Below are positions 41,672 through 51,930 of a stretch of 64,000 nucleotides of DNA, in pieces (position 1 is the stretch's first letter; each line of letters starts with the position of its first letter). The notes under the pieces were generated by a model. The model was not told the origin of the DNA, searched no databases, and worked only from the letters and a program-made list of their open reading frames with translations. Both the position numbers and the translations under genes were made by a program. The DNA is from Amycolatopsis sp. 2-15 (GTDB lineage Bacteria > Actinomycetota > Actinomycetes > Mycobacteriales > Pseudonocardiaceae), in the NCBI RefSeq assembly GCF_030285625.1, contig NZ_CP127294.1, positions 506,001 through 570,000 of the forward strand, in the 5' to 3' direction.

Positions 41672-42838
41672 TCAGCCCTTGAGCAGAGCCCGCGCCATCA
41701 CCATGCGCTGGATCTGGTTCGTGCCTTCGTAGATCTGCGTGATCTTCGCGTCGCGCATCATGCGCTCGACCGGGAAGTCACGGGTGTAGCCGGCGCCGCC
41801 GAAGAGTTGCACAGCGTCGGTGGTCACGGACATGGCGATGTCGGACGCGTAGGTCTTCGCGGCGGACGCCATGAAACCCGCGCGCTTGTCGCCGCGCTCG
41901 GAGGCGGCGGCGGAGGCGTAGACGAGGTGGCGGGCGGCCTCGATCTTCGTACCCATGTCGGCGAGCATGAACTGCACGCCCTGGAACTCGGAGATCGACT
42001 TGCCGAACTGCTTGCGGTCCTTGACGTACGCGATCGCGGCGTCCAGCGCACCCTGCGCGATGCCCAGCGCCTGCGCGCCGATGGTCGGGCGGGTGTGGTC
42101 GAGCGTCTTCAGCGCGGTCTTCAGCCCCGTGCCCGGCTCGCCGATGATGCGCTCGGCCGGGATCGTGCAGTTCTCGAAGTAGATCTCGCGCGTCGGCGAG
42201 CCCTTGATACCGAGCTTCTTCTCCTTCGGCCCCACAGAGAAGCCCGGGTCGTCCTTGTGCACGACGAACGCGGAAATGCCGTTGGACTTCTTCTCCGCGT
42301 CCGGATCACTCACAGCCATCACCGTGTACCACGAAGATTCACCCGCGTTGGTGATCCACGCCTTGGTGCCGTTGAGCACCCAGTGATCACCGTCGAGCTT
42401 CGCCCGCGCACGCATCGACGCGGTGTCCGAGCCGGCTTCGCGCTCCGACAGCGCGTACGAGGCCATCGCCTCGCCCCGCGCGATCGACGGCAGCACGATC
42501 TTCTTCAGCTCTTCCGAGGCCGACAGGATGATCGGCTGCGTGCCCAGCTTGTTCACCGCCGGGATCAGCGACGCCGACGCGTCGACCCGCGCGACCTCCT
42601 CGATCACGATGCACGCGCCGATGGCGTCGGCACCCTGGCCGTCGTACTCCTCGCCGATGTGCACGGCGTTGAAGCCCGACTTGGTCAGCGCCTCCAGTGC
42701 CTCGGTCGGGAACCGCTCGTTCTCGTCGACCTCCGCCGCGTACGGCGCGATCTCCTTCTCGGCCAGAGCCCGGACCGCGGCCCGCAGCTCCTCGTGCTCC
42801 TCGGCAAGCTGGTACAGGCCCTCGGCCACTTCCGTCAC
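41672..42838 (-). CDS. fadE25: Acyl-CoA dehydrogenase (FadE25-like)
   Basis: A 388-residue FAD enzyme for alpha,beta-dehydrogenation of acyl-CoA, with the usual three-domain fold. Motifs are YALSEREAGSDTASM (FAD binding), WITNAG, and the C-terminal QLFGGAGYTRDFPVERMMRDAKITQIYEGTNQIQ, in which the glutamate of YEGT is the catalytic base. Length matches short/medium-chain members. GTG 42838 is used. It lies next to purE-purK with an inserted CoA ligase gene, matching mycobacterial Rv3274c-Rv3276c. That synteny suggests the fadE25 name; chain length is not predicted. Confidence 0.9.
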   Translation of the reverse strand: MTEVAEGLYQLAEEHEELRAAVRALAEKEIAPYAAEVDENERFPTEALEALTKSGFNAVHIGEEYDGQGADAIGACIVIEEVARVDASASLIPAVNKLGTQPIILSASEELKKIVLPSIARGEAMASYALSEREAGSDTASMRARAKLDGDHWVLNGTKAWITNAGESSWYTVMAVSDPDAEKKSNGISAFVVHKDDPGFSVGPKEKKLGIKGSPTREIYFENCTIPAERIIGEPGTGLKTALKTLDHTRPTIGAQALGIAQGALDAAIAYVKDRKQFGKSISEFQGVQFMLADMGTKIEAARHLVYASAAASERGDKRAGFMASAAKTYASDIAMSVTTDAVQLFGGAGYTRDFPVERMMRDAKITQIYEGTNQIQRMVMARALLKG

Positions 42839-42944
42839 CTTCTCTGCAGCATTGGGGAGAGTTTTGTCGATGTTAGCGCTCGTTCACGCCGGGCGTCGCC
42901 GTTCGTTCTTGTGTCCTTGACCGCACTCTTCGTAAGGTCGGGTG

Positions 42945-44609
42945 ATGGCCATCACCGCGTCGACGCCGCCGCCCGGATTGCCCGCTTCCCTCACCTACCC
43001 CGAAGTTCCGGTGGGTTCGATACTCGCCGGCGCCGCCGCCCGCTTCGGTGATCGCACCGCGTTCGCCATGGGCGACGACAGCCTCACCTTCACCGAAACG
43101 TACGCAGGCGCGTGCAAGTTCGCCAACGCCCTGCTCGCCCGCGGCATCGGCCACGGCGACGTCGTCGCGATCCACCTGCCCAACTGCCTCGCCTACCCCG
43201 TCGCCTACTACGGCACCCTGCTCGCCGGCGCGACCTTCAGCCCGACGAACCCGCTGCTCCCGCCCGACGACCTGGCCTTCCAGCTCACCGACTGCGAGGC
43301 CGCCGCCGTGGTCACGTTCGGGCCGGTGGCGGGCACCGTCGCGGCCGTCGCGGACCGGATCCCGGCCCGGCTGACGATCGTCGTCGCGCCGAGCGCGCCG
43401 GCCTGGTCCGACGACGTCGTGGAGTTCAAGCAGTTCTTCGCCGAAGCCCCGGCCACCCGGCCCGACGTGGCCATCGACGTCCACCACGACCTCGCCCACC
43501 TCGCCTACACCGGCGGCACGACCGGCCGGTCGAAGGGCGTGGAGCTCACGCACCGCAACATCGTGGCCAACACGCTCCAAAGCGCGTGCTGGAGCAGCGG
43601 CTCCGTGCCGAAGCTGGACACGCACGGTGACGTGATCCTCGACCAGATCGGCAGCGAGGACGAGTGGGTCGGGCGCCTCGGCACCGGCGTCGCGATCAAC
43701 CTGACGCCGTGGTTCCACGCGATGGGCGTGATCGCCGGCCTCAACGCCGCGCTGCTCAGCGGCTCCCAGACCGTGCTGCACGCGCGCTTCGACCCGGCCG
43801 CGTACGTCGCCGACGCCGAACGCCTGCGTGTCACCTCTCTCGGCGGCGCGCCCGCGCTGTTCGCCGCGCTGCTGGCGACGCCCGCGTTCCACACGGCCGA
43901 CCTGTCGTCCGTGCGCAGCATCGGCTCCGGCGCGGCGCCGATGAACCACGAGATGATCCGCGCGCTCCACGAGCGCTTCCCCGGCGTTGTGATCGCCGAG
44001 GGCTACGGCCTGACCGAGATGACGATGGGCGCGGTGATCTCGCCGTCGTACCGCTCCGGCGTGCGCAAGGTGGGCTCCGTCGGCGGGCCGATCTTCGACA
44101 CGGAGGTGAAGATCGTCGGTCTCGACGAGGATCCCTTGCCCGCCGGCGCCGAGGGCGAAGTGTGCCTGCGGGGGCCGCAGATGATGCGCGGCTACCGCAA
44201 CCGGCCGGACGAAACGGCCGCGGCGCTCGTCGACGGCTGGCTGCACACGGGCGACATCGGCGTGCTCGACGCGGACGGTTATCTGTCCATTGTGGATCGC
44301 AAGAAGGACATGCTGCTGTACAAGGGGTACAACGTCTTCCCGCGTGAGCTGGAAGAGCTGCTCATCGCGATGCCGGGCGTCGCGACGGCCGCCGTGGTCG
44401 GCCGCCCGCAGGCCGACGTCGGCGAACTGCCCGTCGCGTTCGTGGTGGGGCAGCCGGATGCCGACCTCGATGCCGAGGGGCTGATCGCCGCGGTGAACGA
44501 GAAGGTGGTGCCCTACAAGCGGATCCGGGAGCTGTACTTCGTCGACGAGATCCCGGTGTCGGCGGCGGGGAAGGTGCTGAAGCGGGAGCTGCGCAAGCAG
44601 CTGCCCTGA
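42945..44609 (+). CDS. Long-chain acyl-CoA synthetase (ANL superfamily)
   Basis: A 554-residue AMP-forming ligase. The P-loop YTGGTTGRSKGVELTHRNI (about 185-203), the YGLTEM A5 motif, DGWLHTGDIG (A7) and the A10 lysine in VPVSAAGKVLKRELR-type end (here IPVSAAGKVLKREL) are all present, so it should be active. ATG 42945 is preferred over the GTG three bases before. It is divergent from the acyl-CoA dehydrogenase, 106 bases apart, which suggests shared regulation and a fatty-acid oxidation link. A specific carboxylate substrate cannot be fixed. Confidence 0.9.
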   Translation: MAITASTPPPGLPASLTYPEVPVGSILAGAAARFGDRTAFAMGDDSLTFTETYAGACKFANALLARGIGHGDVVAIHLPNCLAYPVAYYGTLLAGATFSPTNPLLPPDDLAFQLTDCEAAAVVTFGPVAGTVAAVADRIPARLTIVVAPSAPAWSDDVVEFKQFFAEAPATRPDVAIDVHHDLAHLAYTGGTTGRSKGVELTHRNIVANTLQSACWSSGSVPKLDTHGDVILDQIGSEDEWVGRLGTGVAINLTPWFHAMGVIAGLNAALLSGSQTVLHARFDPAAYVADAERLRVTSLGGAPALFAALLATPAFHTADLSSVRSIGSGAAPMNHEMIRALHERFPGVVIAEGYGLTEMTMGAVISPSYRSGVRKVGSVGGPIFDTEVKIVGLDEDPLPAGAEGEVCLRGPQMMRGYRNRPDETAAALVDGWLHTGDIGVLDADGYLSIVDRKKDMLLYKGYNVFPRELEELLIAMPGVATAAVVGRPQADVGELPVAFVVGQPDADLDAEGLIAAVNEKVVPYKRIRELYFVDEIPVSAAGKVLKRELRKQLP

Positions 44610-44610
44610 C

Positions 44611-45108
44611 CTACTGGCCGGCCTTCTCACGCAGTGCCGCGTCCTTCTCCAGCACCAGCGTCTCCAGGCTCGACCGGAACTCCGCCAGCTTCGACTGCAG
44701 CTGCAGGTCCGAAGCCGCCAGGATGCGCACGGCGAGGAGGCCGGCGTTGCGCGCGCCGCCGACGGAGACCGTGGCGACGGGGATGCCGGCGGGCATCTGG
44801 ACGATCGACAGCAGCGAGTCGAGGCCGTCGAGGTACTTCAGCGGCACCGGGACGCCGATGACAGGCAGCACGGTGGCGGAGGCGACCATGCCGGGTAGGT
44901 GGGCGGCACCGCCGGCGCCGGCGATGATGGCGCGCAGGCCGCGGGAGGCGGCGGACGTGGCGTAGTCCAGCATGCGCTGCGGCGTGCGGTGGGCGGAGTA
45001 GACGCCGACCTCGTACTCGACGCCGAACTCCGCCAGGGCCTGCCCGGCGGCCTCCATGACGGGCCAGTCGGAGTCGCTGCCCATGATCACGCCCACCTGC
45101 GGCGCCAT
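44611..45108 (-). CDS. purE: N5-carboxyaminoimidazole ribonucleotide mutase
   Basis: Class I PurE moves the carboxyl group of N5-CAIR to C4, giving CAIR in purine synthesis. The 165-residue protein has the signature [15 protein letters not shown] near the start, SAHRTPQRM, and [14 protein letters not shown]; the histidine and glycines of these loops form the active site. Start ATG 45108. It follows purK by 20 bases on the same strand, forming the purK-purE operon that supplies both bacterial steps. Confidence 0.97.
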   Translation of the reverse strand: MAPQVGVIMGSDSDWPVMEAAGQALAEFGVEYEVGVYSAHRTPQRMLDYATSAASRGLRAIIAGAGGAAHLPGMVASATVLPVIGVPVPLKYLDGLDSLLSIVQMPAGIPVATVSVGGARNAGLLAVRILAASDLQLQSKLAEFRSSLETLVLEKDAALREKAGQ

Positions 45109-45128
45109 ATGTGTTCCCTTCAGTGATC

Positions 45129-46313
45129 TCAGTGGATCTCGTAGCCGTCGAGCCACACGGCGTGGGACAGCCAGTGGGCCGAGAGCAGCGCGCGGTTGCG
45201 CAGGTCGTCCATGCTGTCGCCGACGAAGTTGACGTGGCCGAGCTTGCGGCCGGGGCGTTCCTGCTTGCCGTAGAGGTGGATCTTCACCTCGGGGTAGCGC
45301 GCGAACAGGTGGTGGACGCGCTCGTCCGGGCTCATCTGCGGCGGGACGTCCGCGCCGAGCACGTTGGCCATCACACACGCGGGCGCGACGAGGTCGGTGC
45401 GGCCCAGCGGGTAGTCGAGCACGCCGCGCAGGTGCTGCTCGAACTGCGACGTGCGCGCGCCGTCCATCGTCCAGTGGCCGGAGTTGTGGGGGCGCATGGC
45501 CAACTCGTTCACGAGCAGGCCCTGCTCCGTCTCGAACAGCTCCACGGCCAGCAGCCCCGTGACGTCCAGCATCGACGCGATGCGCAACGCGAGGTCCTGC
45601 GCCTCGTGCACGCGCTCCTCGGACAGGCCGGGCGCGGGAGCGAGCACCTCGGTGTTGATGCCGCCGGCCTGCACCGTCTCGACCACCGGGTACGCGGCCC
45701 CCTGGCCGAACGGCGAGCGGGCGACCAGCGCCGCCAGCTCACGCTTCATCTCGACCTTCTCCTCGACCAGCAGCGCCGTGCTCGCGTCGAGCAGCCGCGG
45801 CACCACCTCGCGCGCGTGGCGCGCCGTGTCGAGCATCCAGACACCGCGGCCGTCGTACCCGCCGCGGGCGGCCTTCAGGACGACCGGCCACCGGTGCGCC
45901 GCGCCGAAGGCGATCACGTCGTCCACAGTGGACACCTCGGCGAAGTCCGGCCCCGGCACGTCCATGCCGGCCATCATCTCGCGCATCACGAGCTTGTTCT
46001 GCGCGAACCCGAGCGCCGACGGCGCCGGCCGCACCACGACACCCTCCATCACGAGCGTCAGCAGGTGCTCACCCGGCACGTGCTCGTGGTCGAACGTGAG
46101 CACGTCGACACCCTGGGCGAACTTCCGCAGCGCCTCGAGGTCCGTGTGGTGCCCGATGACCACGTCGGACGCGACGAGTGCGGCCGAATCGTCCGCACTC
46201 GCCGACAAGACCTTCAGCGACTGACCGAGGGAGATCGCCGCCTGGTGCGTCATGCGGGCCAGCTGCCCACCGCCCACCATGCCCACCACGGGAAGACCGG
46301 TTCGTTTGTCCAT
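45129..46313 (-). CDS. purK: N5-carboxyaminoimidazole ribonucleotide synthase
   Basis: ATP-grasp enzyme that carboxylates AIR with bicarbonate. The 394-residue protein begins [21 protein letters not shown], the expected glycine-rich loop, and has [15 protein letters not shown] (ATP-binding loop), [19 protein letters not shown], and a metal-binding [14 protein letters not shown]. Start ATG 46313. The same pair is Rv3275c-Rv3276c. A longer open frame upstream is antisense to the monooxygenase region and not coding. Confidence 0.97.
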   Translation of the reverse strand: MDKRTGLPVVGMVGGGQLARMTHQAAISLGQSLKVLSASADDSAALVASDVVIGHHTDLEALRKFAQGVDVLTFDHEHVPGEHLLTLVMEGVVVRPAPSALGFAQNKLVMREMMAGMDVPGPDFAEVSTVDDVIAFGAAHRWPVVLKAARGGYDGRGVWMLDTARHAREVVPRLLDASTALLVEEKVEMKRELAALVARSPFGQGAAYPVVETVQAGGINTEVLAPAPGLSEERVHEAQDLALRIASMLDVTGLLAVELFETEQGLLVNELAMRPHNSGHWTMDGARTSQFEQHLRGVLDYPLGRTDLVAPACVMANVLGADVPPQMSPDERVHHLFARYPEVKIHLYGKQERPGRKLGHVNFVGDSMDDLRNRALLSAHWLSHAVWLDGYEIH

Positions 46314-46363
46314 AGCGCCGATCAGATTACTTGGCGAGACCTGGCCGAGCTGCGGGTACCGGC

Positions 46364-47506
46364 TCAGTGAGCTGCGCCACCGGCGCCCGCGCCCAGCCGC
46401 ACGCGTCCGATCCGCTGCCGGACCGCCTCGGCGCGCGCGGTCAAGTGCTTCACGACGTACCCGGCATCGCGGCCGGCGCCACCGACGAGCATCGACGAGA
46501 ACGCCCGCTGGAACGACAGCCCCACGAAGTACAGGCCCGGTGCCGTGGTCGCCACACCGCGCTCCTCGCGCGGCCAGCCGGACTCGTCCGTGACGGGCGG
46601 GTCGATCCAGGAGAAGTCCTGGCGGAACCCGGTGCACCACACGACGTTGGCGACGTCGAGCGCCCGGCCGTCGGCGAGGACGGGCGCACCGGCGCGGACG
46701 CCGGTCGTGCGGTCGGCGACGTGCTCGACGCCCTCGCGGGTCAGGTCGGCGCGCTTGATCCGGATGAGCGGCCCGCCGTGCACCCGGATCTCGGCCCGCA
46801 TCATCCGGCCCCACGGCATCCGCATGGTCAGGATGTGTTTGGCCACGAAGAACAGCACCGGGAAGAGGACGCGCGCCGGGCGCCGGTTGATGTCGAACGG
46901 GAGCTCGCCGCGGATCGGCCCGCTGAGCACCACTGGATGACCCGCCCGAGCGGCCTCGAAGGCGATGTCGCCGCCCGAGTGCGACGCGCCGACGACCAGC
47001 ACCGGCCCCGGCTTCAGCTGCTCCGGGTTGCGGTACTCGCTGGAGTGCAACTGCCGGATCCCGGCGTCGAGCCGGCCGGCGAACTCGGGGACGCGCGGCG
47101 CGCGGCCGAAGGTGCCCGTCGCGACCACCACGTTGTCGCAGGTGAAGGTCGTGGTCCCCGTGGTCACCTCGAAACCGGCCCCGTCGCGCGACACCCGCGC
47201 CACGCGCTGCCCACCCCGCACGGGCAGCGCGAACCTGCGCGCGTAGGTCTCGAGGTAGTCGGCCATCTCGTCCTTGGTCGCGTAGTGCATCGGCGGGCCC
47301 GGGTACGCCATCCCGGGCAGCCCGGCCGCCAGGGCCGGGGTGAACAACCGCAGCGTGTCCCAGTGGCAGCGCCAGTTGTCCCCGATCCGGCCGTTGCCGT
47401 CGAGGATCACGAAGTCGCGGCCGCGCCGCGCGAGGTGGTATCCCGCCGACAGCCCCGCCTGTCCGGCCCCGATGACCACGGTCTCGGTGTGCTCGTGCTC
47501 GTTCAT
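46364..47506 (-). CDS. Flavin-containing monooxygenase / FAD-NAD(P) oxidoreductase
   Basis: A 380-residue protein with two Rossmann folds: the FAD site VVIGAGQAGLSAGYHLARRG (GxGxxG at 13-18) and the NADPH site VLVVGASHSGGDIAFEAARAG. VVWCTGFRQDFSWID and LYFVGLSFQ close the FAD fold. This matches group B flavin monooxygenases of the CzcO/FMO type, and is too short for a Baeyer-Villiger enzyme with its FxGxxxHxxxW motif. ATG 47506. It follows the LuxR regulator on the same strand, 102 bases apart, and may be its target. Substrate unknown. Confidence 0.87.
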   Translation of the reverse strand: MNEHEHTETVVIGAGQAGLSAGYHLARRGRDFVILDGNGRIGDNWRCHWDTLRLFTPALAAGLPGMAYPGPPMHYATKDEMADYLETYARRFALPVRGGQRVARVSRDGAGFEVTTGTTTFTCDNVVVATGTFGRAPRVPEFAGRLDAGIRQLHSSEYRNPEQLKPGPVLVVGASHSGGDIAFEAARAGHPVVLSGPIRGELPFDINRRPARVLFPVLFFVAKHILTMRMPWGRMMRAEIRVHGGPLIRIKRADLTREGVEHVADRTTGVRAGAPVLADGRALDVANVVWCTGFRQDFSWIDPPVTDESGWPREERGVATTAPGLYFVGLSFQRAFSSMLVGGAGRDAGYVVKHLTARAEAVRQRIGRVRLGAGAGGAAH

Positions 47507-47608
47507 CAGCCGTACCTCCTGACCAGCACGTTAGGAGCCGGTGGCGCGAGCGGCATCGAACAGCCGTACCACTTCGCCCGAGGTGGGATGGTCCGTCCGT
47601 ACCACGGG

Positions 47609-49228
47609 TCAGATGAGGTGCTGCTGCACCGCGTGGGTGGCCGCGGCGGCGCGCGAGGGCACGCCGAGCTTCGCGAACACGTTCTGCAGGTGCCTGCGCA
47701 CGGTGTGTTCGCTGATCACCAGCCGCGCCGCGATCTGCCGGTTCGACAGCCCCTCGGCCACCAGCGCCAGCACCTGCAGTTCCCGCTCGGTCAGCGAAGT
47801 CTGCGACGGCCGTGTGCTCGGCGGGGTCGGCGGAGTGCTGACGTCCGCGCCGAGTCGCTGCAGGACCTCGCGCGCGGTGGCGAAGTCGACCTCGGCCGCG
47901 TCGTCGTCGCCTGTCAGCTGCCGGGCCCGGGCGATGAGCAGGCGCGTGCGGGCTCCGTCGTACGGCGCGTCCAGCTCGGCCCACCTCTCGCACGCGGCGC
48001 GCAGCTCGACGAGCGCGGCCGAGGGATCGCCCTCCGCCAGCAGGACCGAGCCCCGCGCGTGCGCGGCCGTCGCTCGCAGCAGCGGCATCGCGATCTCGGC
48101 GGCGATCGCCGACAGCTCGTCGGCCGCGCCGCGGGCGACACCCGGTTCCCCGGCGGCCAGCACGATCTCCACCTGCGCCGCGAGCATCCGGGCGCGCACG
48201 AGGTGGTCGTCCGCCGCCTCGACCACGGCGTGGCCGATCGCCGAGACAGCCGCCGCCGTCCGGCCCTGGGCCAGGCGCAGCAACGCGCAGCCGGGCTGGG
48301 TGGGATGGCCGTACTCGCCGGCTCGCCGGTAACCGTCGTCGGCCGCGGCGAGCTCGCCGCGCAGCCGGCGCAGCTCGGCTTCCTGGTACAGCGCCATGCC
48401 GAGCGCCGGCTGACGGCGTGGGCCGGAGAGCCGCTCACCGGCGCGGCGAGCCTCCGCCAGGGCTTCCGGCCACGCGCCGAGCGCCTGCAGCACCTGCGAA
48501 CGGTGCACCAGGCACTGGCCGCGGAACAGCACCAGGTCCGGCTGCGCCGCGCACCACGCGCTCAGTGACGCCGTCCACTCCTGCGCCCGGATGACGTCGA
48601 AAACCTCGTGGCAGCCTTCGATCGCGCTGCAGTAGACCACTCCGGCGGGGATTGGCGACACCTCGCCCGAGGTCACCGAGACCATCGCCTCGTCGAGCAG
48701 AGCCAGTCCTTCGGCGGTGCGGTGCAGCTTGATCAGTGCCCGGCCCTGCGCGTGCCGTCCCAGCGCCAGCAGGTCCGCGTCGCCGAAGCGGGCAGCGATC
48801 TCCACCGCGGAGGTGAACGCGTCGTGCGCGCCCCGGGTGTCACCGCCGTGGATGCGCTGCAGGCCGACCGGGACCAGGAGGTAACCCCGTTCGACGCAGT
48901 CCAGCCCGTGCTCGTCGAGCAGCCGCCGCGCCCGCGCCAGCCAGCCGTTCGCCCGCGCCGGCTCACCCCGCAACAGCAAGGGCAGGGCCAGGAAGAACGC
49001 GCACCGGGCAGCATCGGCCGGGCAGGCGCCCCGCACGTACTCGAGATACGCGCGCTCCCGCGATTCGAAACTCTCGTCGTCGTGCCCGAGCAGGTAAGCC
49101 GCCGTCGAAAGGCGTACGAGATCGTCCGCGGTCAGTGCCGCGCGACCTCTGGTGAGCCGCGCGTACACCTCTCGCCACGCCTGTCCGGCGAAGGCCCGCT
49201 CGGCCGCCTCGCCGTTCACCACCGCCAT
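47609..49228 (-). CDS. LuxR-family regulator with TPR-like sensor region
   Basis: A 539-residue protein. Residues about 1-460 are helical repeats of the TPR/MalT kind (ALIKLHRTAEGLALLDEA, GARTRLLIARARQL). Residues about 475-539 form the LuxR DNA-binding domain (LTERELQVLALVAEGLSNRQIAARLVISEHTVRRHLQNVFAKLGV). There is no N-terminal ATPase, so it is a truncated LAL-type protein. Start ATG 49228; longer frame is antisense to a glycosyltransferase. It likely controls the monooxygenase downstream. Ligand unknown. Confidence 0.88.
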   Translation of the reverse strand: MAVVNGEAAERAFAGQAWREVYARLTRGRAALTADDLVRLSTAAYLLGHDDESFESRERAYLEYVRGACPADAARCAFFLALPLLLRGEPARANGWLARARRLLDEHGLDCVERGYLLVPVGLQRIHGGDTRGAHDAFTSAVEIAARFGDADLLALGRHAQGRALIKLHRTAEGLALLDEAMVSVTSGEVSPIPAGVVYCSAIEGCHEVFDVIRAQEWTASLSAWCAAQPDLVLFRGQCLVHRSQVLQALGAWPEALAEARRAGERLSGPRRQPALGMALYQEAELRRLRGELAAADDGYRRAGEYGHPTQPGCALLRLAQGRTAAAVSAIGHAVVEAADDHLVRARMLAAQVEIVLAAGEPGVARGAADELSAIAAEIAMPLLRATAAHARGSVLLAEGDPSAALVELRAACERWAELDAPYDGARTRLLIARARQLTGDDDAAEVDFATAREVLQRLGADVSTPPTPPSTRPSQTSLTERELQVLALVAEGLSNRQIAARLVISEHTVRRHLQNVFAKLGVPSRAAAATHAVQQHLI

Positions 49229-49287
49229 GCACCTCCCGGCAGTCGTTCCACTGTACGACGCGGATTCGACGATGGGGAGGCGCGAAG

Positions 49288-50451
49288 CTACTTCGCCAGC
49301 CTCGCCGCCGGAGAGCTCAGCCGCAGCTCGCGGACCGTCAGGCCGAGGATCGTGCAAGCCGCCGCCACGACGTAGGCGTTGCCGAGGATGGACCAGCCCA
49401 GGCCCCACCGGAGCTCGACGTCGGCGCCGTTCGGGACGAGCATGACGATGTGCGAGGCGAACAGCGCGGTGGCCGCGAGGGCCCACCAGCGGCGGCCCGT
49501 GGTGACGAGCAGGGCGATGAGCGGCACGGCCCACACCCAGTGGTGCGACCAGGAAACGGGTGACAGCAGCAGTCCGTAGAACGCCGTCACGAGCAGGGCG
49601 GCCACCGGTTCGCCGCGGCGGTGCAGGCGGATCACGAGCCACACGGCGGGCACGGCGAGGACCGCGCCGACGGCGACGGCCACGGCGAGCGACCACGGGG
49701 CCAGGGCGGAGGCGCGGTTGACGAGCCCGTTGAGCGACTGGTTGAAGATCCACGTGACCGAGCCGACGCGGCTGGGGTCGGTGGCGGACTTCGTCCAGAA
49801 GAACCACGCGTCGTGCGGGATGACGGCGAACATGATCGCCTCGAGGCCGACGAAGGTGGCCAGGGCGCGCAGGCCGTCTTTCCAGCGGCCGGTGAAGAAC
49901 AGGTGCGGCACGAAGATCAGGGGCGTCAGCTTGATGGCCGCGGCGGCGCCGATCAGCAGACCGGCCCAGCGTGAGCCGCGCAGCGAGAGCACCAGGACGT
50001 CGACGACGACGAAAGCCATCAGGATCAGGTTGATCTGGCCCAGGAACAGCGTTTTCCACACCGGTTCCAAGCCCAGCGCCACCACGGTGCCGCCGAAGAG
50101 CCACCACTGCGAGGGGCGCGCGACGACTGCGATCACCACGGTCAGTGACACCACCGACAGCACCGCGACCACGCCCCACACCAGCCCGGCCGGCACGAGG
50201 GCGAGCGGCAGGAACAGCACGGCCGCAGCGGGCGTGTAGGTGAACGGCAGCCGGACCCAGTCGGGCAGGGTCGTGAGGTCGCCGGTGGTGTAGAGCGGCT
50301 CGCCCTTGAGCAGGGTCAGCGCGCCGGCGCGGTAGACGGCGCTGTCGGCGCCGAGGTGCCGCTGGGTGAGCCAGACGACGACTCCGACGACGAGTGTGAG
50401 GAACGGCAGCGCCAGCAGACGCGGGTCAGTGAGCCGGCGTGGCGTCGGCAC
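49288..50451 (-). CDS. GT87-family polytopic membrane glycosyltransferase
   Basis: A 387-residue protein with about ten transmembrane helices and the DUF2029/GT87 features: an early extracytoplasmic loop LGADSAVYRAGALTLLKGEPLY, with the acidic residue that serves catalysis in this class, and SPVSWSHHWVWAVPL near the C-terminus. GT87 enzymes (such as PimE) transfer mannose from polyprenyl-phosphate-mannose on the periplasmic side. It overlaps the upstream paralogue by 26 bases, so the two form one operon. Acceptor unknown. Confidence 0.87.
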   Translation of the reverse strand: MPTPRRLTDPRLLALPFLTLVVGVVVWLTQRHLGADSAVYRAGALTLLKGEPLYTTGDLTTLPDWVRLPFTYTPAAAVLFLPLALVPAGLVWGVVAVLSVVSLTVVIAVVARPSQWWLFGGTVVALGLEPVWKTLFLGQINLILMAFVVVDVLVLSLRGSRWAGLLIGAAAAIKLTPLIFVPHLFFTGRWKDGLRALATFVGLEAIMFAVIPHDAWFFWTKSATDPSRVGSVTWIFNQSLNGLVNRASALAPWSLAVAVAVGAVLAVPAVWLVIRLHRRGEPVAALLVTAFYGLLLSPVSWSHHWVWAVPLIALLVTTGRRWWALAATALFASHIVMLVPNGADVELRWGLGWSILGNAYVVAAACTILGLTVRELRLSSPAARLAK

Positions 50452-51829
50452 GGTCCGCGGCCTCCCCTGAACCCGAACCAGAGCCCGAACCCGGCTCCGA
50501 ATCCGGCCCTGAACCGCGATTTCGTGCCCGCCGCTGCAGCCCCCACCGCAGGATCAACGCGATCCCCAGCACCACCGGCGTCAGGATGTACGCGTCACCC
50601 AGGACGTTCTGCCACACCTTCCAGTGCAGCTCCACATTGCGCCCGTTCGGCAGGATCAGCAGCACACAGCTGACGAACACGAACGCCACCAGCCCCGTGC
50701 CGAGCCAGCGTTTCCACGCCGTGGCGGGCGTCGTCTTCGGCAGGCGCGACACGAGCAGCACGATCAGCGGCGCGACCCACACCCAGTGGTGCGACCACGA
50801 GATCGGCGAGATCAGGAGCGTCCAGAACGCCGTGACCAGCACCGCGGCCAGCGCCTGGCCCTTGCGGTGGAAGCGCATCAGCAGCCACAGCGCCGGGATC
50901 GCGAGCAGCAGTCCGATGCCCATGGCGGCCTTCGACGCCCACGGCGCGAGGTCGGTGGCCCGGTTCATCAGCCCGTTGAGCGACTGGTTGCCCGCCCAGT
51001 GCACCGGCCCGATCCGGCCGGTGTCGGGCAGCGTCGAGGTCCAGTACTTGAACGCGTCGTGCGAGTTGATCACGAACATCAGGCCCTGCAGGACCACGAA
51101 CGTCGCGAGCCCCCGCAACGCGTCCTTGCGGCGGCCGGTGACGAACAGGTGCCCCAGGAACACCAGCGGCGTCAGCTTGATCGCCGCCGCGACGCCCACC
51201 AGCACCCCGCCCCACCGGCTGCCGCGCGCGCCGAGCACGAGCATGTCGAGCAGGATCAGCGCCATCAGGATCAGGTTGATCTGACCGAGGAAAATCGTGC
51301 GCCACACCGGTTCCAAGCCGAGGAACACGAGGAAGAACACGATCGTGGACCGCGCGGGCGAGGCCCACCACCGCGGTCCGCCCGCCTCCGGCCGCGGCAG
51401 CGCGCCGATCGAGATCCGCACCGACAGCGCGAGCGCGCCCAGCGATACAGCCGTCAGGAACCCCCACGCCACCTGCGTCGGCACGAGCGCCAGCGGCACG
51501 AAGAACAACGCGGCCGTCGGCGGGTACGTGAACGGCAACAGCGCCCAGAACGGTTCGGTGGACAGCGTGTTGGTGTCGTACAGCGAGTCCCCGTGCAGCA
51601 GGGTGAGCGCGCCACCGCGGTAGACCGCGCTGTCGACCCCCAGCCCCCACTCGTGCGTCCAGCCCCAGATCCCCATACCGATCGCGACCAGCGGGATCAC
51701 CGAGAGAATCAGGATCGACCGCGGCCGCATCGACAGCCTGGCGAGTGACTTGCGCAGGGCCAGGCGAGGCGGGGCAGCGCTCACCGGAACTTCGCCGTCG
51801 ACGGCGGAGGGAACGGTCCTGGTCACCAC
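50426..51829 (-). CDS. GT87-family polytopic membrane glycosyltransferase, extended
   Basis: A 467-residue paralogue of the preceding protein with the same loop LGVDSAVYRGGALTLLHGDSLY and SPISWSHHWVWVAPL, about ten transmembrane helices, and a Gly/Ser/Glu-rich cytoplasmic C-terminal tail (GSGSGSGEAADRAD). The N-terminus also carries a longer cytoplasmic segment. Start at GTG 51829 or 51826. Likely a polyprenyl-phosphate-sugar dependent mannosyl- or glucosyltransferase acting on envelope polymers. The two genes are a local duplication. Confidence 0.87.
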   Translation of the reverse strand: MVTRTVPSAVDGEVPVSAAPPRLALRKSLARLSMRPRSILILSVIPLVAIGMGIWGWTHEWGLGVDSAVYRGGALTLLHGDSLYDTNTLSTEPFWALLPFTYPPTAALFFVPLALVPTQVAWGFLTAVSLGALALSVRISIGALPRPEAGGPRWWASPARSTIVFFLVFLGLEPVWRTIFLGQINLILMALILLDMLVLGARGSRWGGVLVGVAAAIKLTPLVFLGHLFVTGRRKDALRGLATFVVLQGLMFVINSHDAFKYWTSTLPDTGRIGPVHWAGNQSLNGLMNRATDLAPWASKAAMGIGLLLAIPALWLLMRFHRKGQALAAVLVTAFWTLLISPISWSHHWVWVAPLIVLLVSRLPKTTPATAWKRWLGTGLVAFVFVSCVLLILPNGRNVELHWKVWQNVLGDAYILTPVVLGIALILRWGLQRRARNRGSGPDSEPGSGSGSGSGEAADRADATPAH

Positions 51830-51930
51830 ACCAGGAAATCATGAACGCGCCGGAGCAGGCCCGATGGGTGGGGCCGCGAGCCTTCACCGCGTCAAGATCA
51901 GAACCACATCCGGCTCACCTCCGGACAACG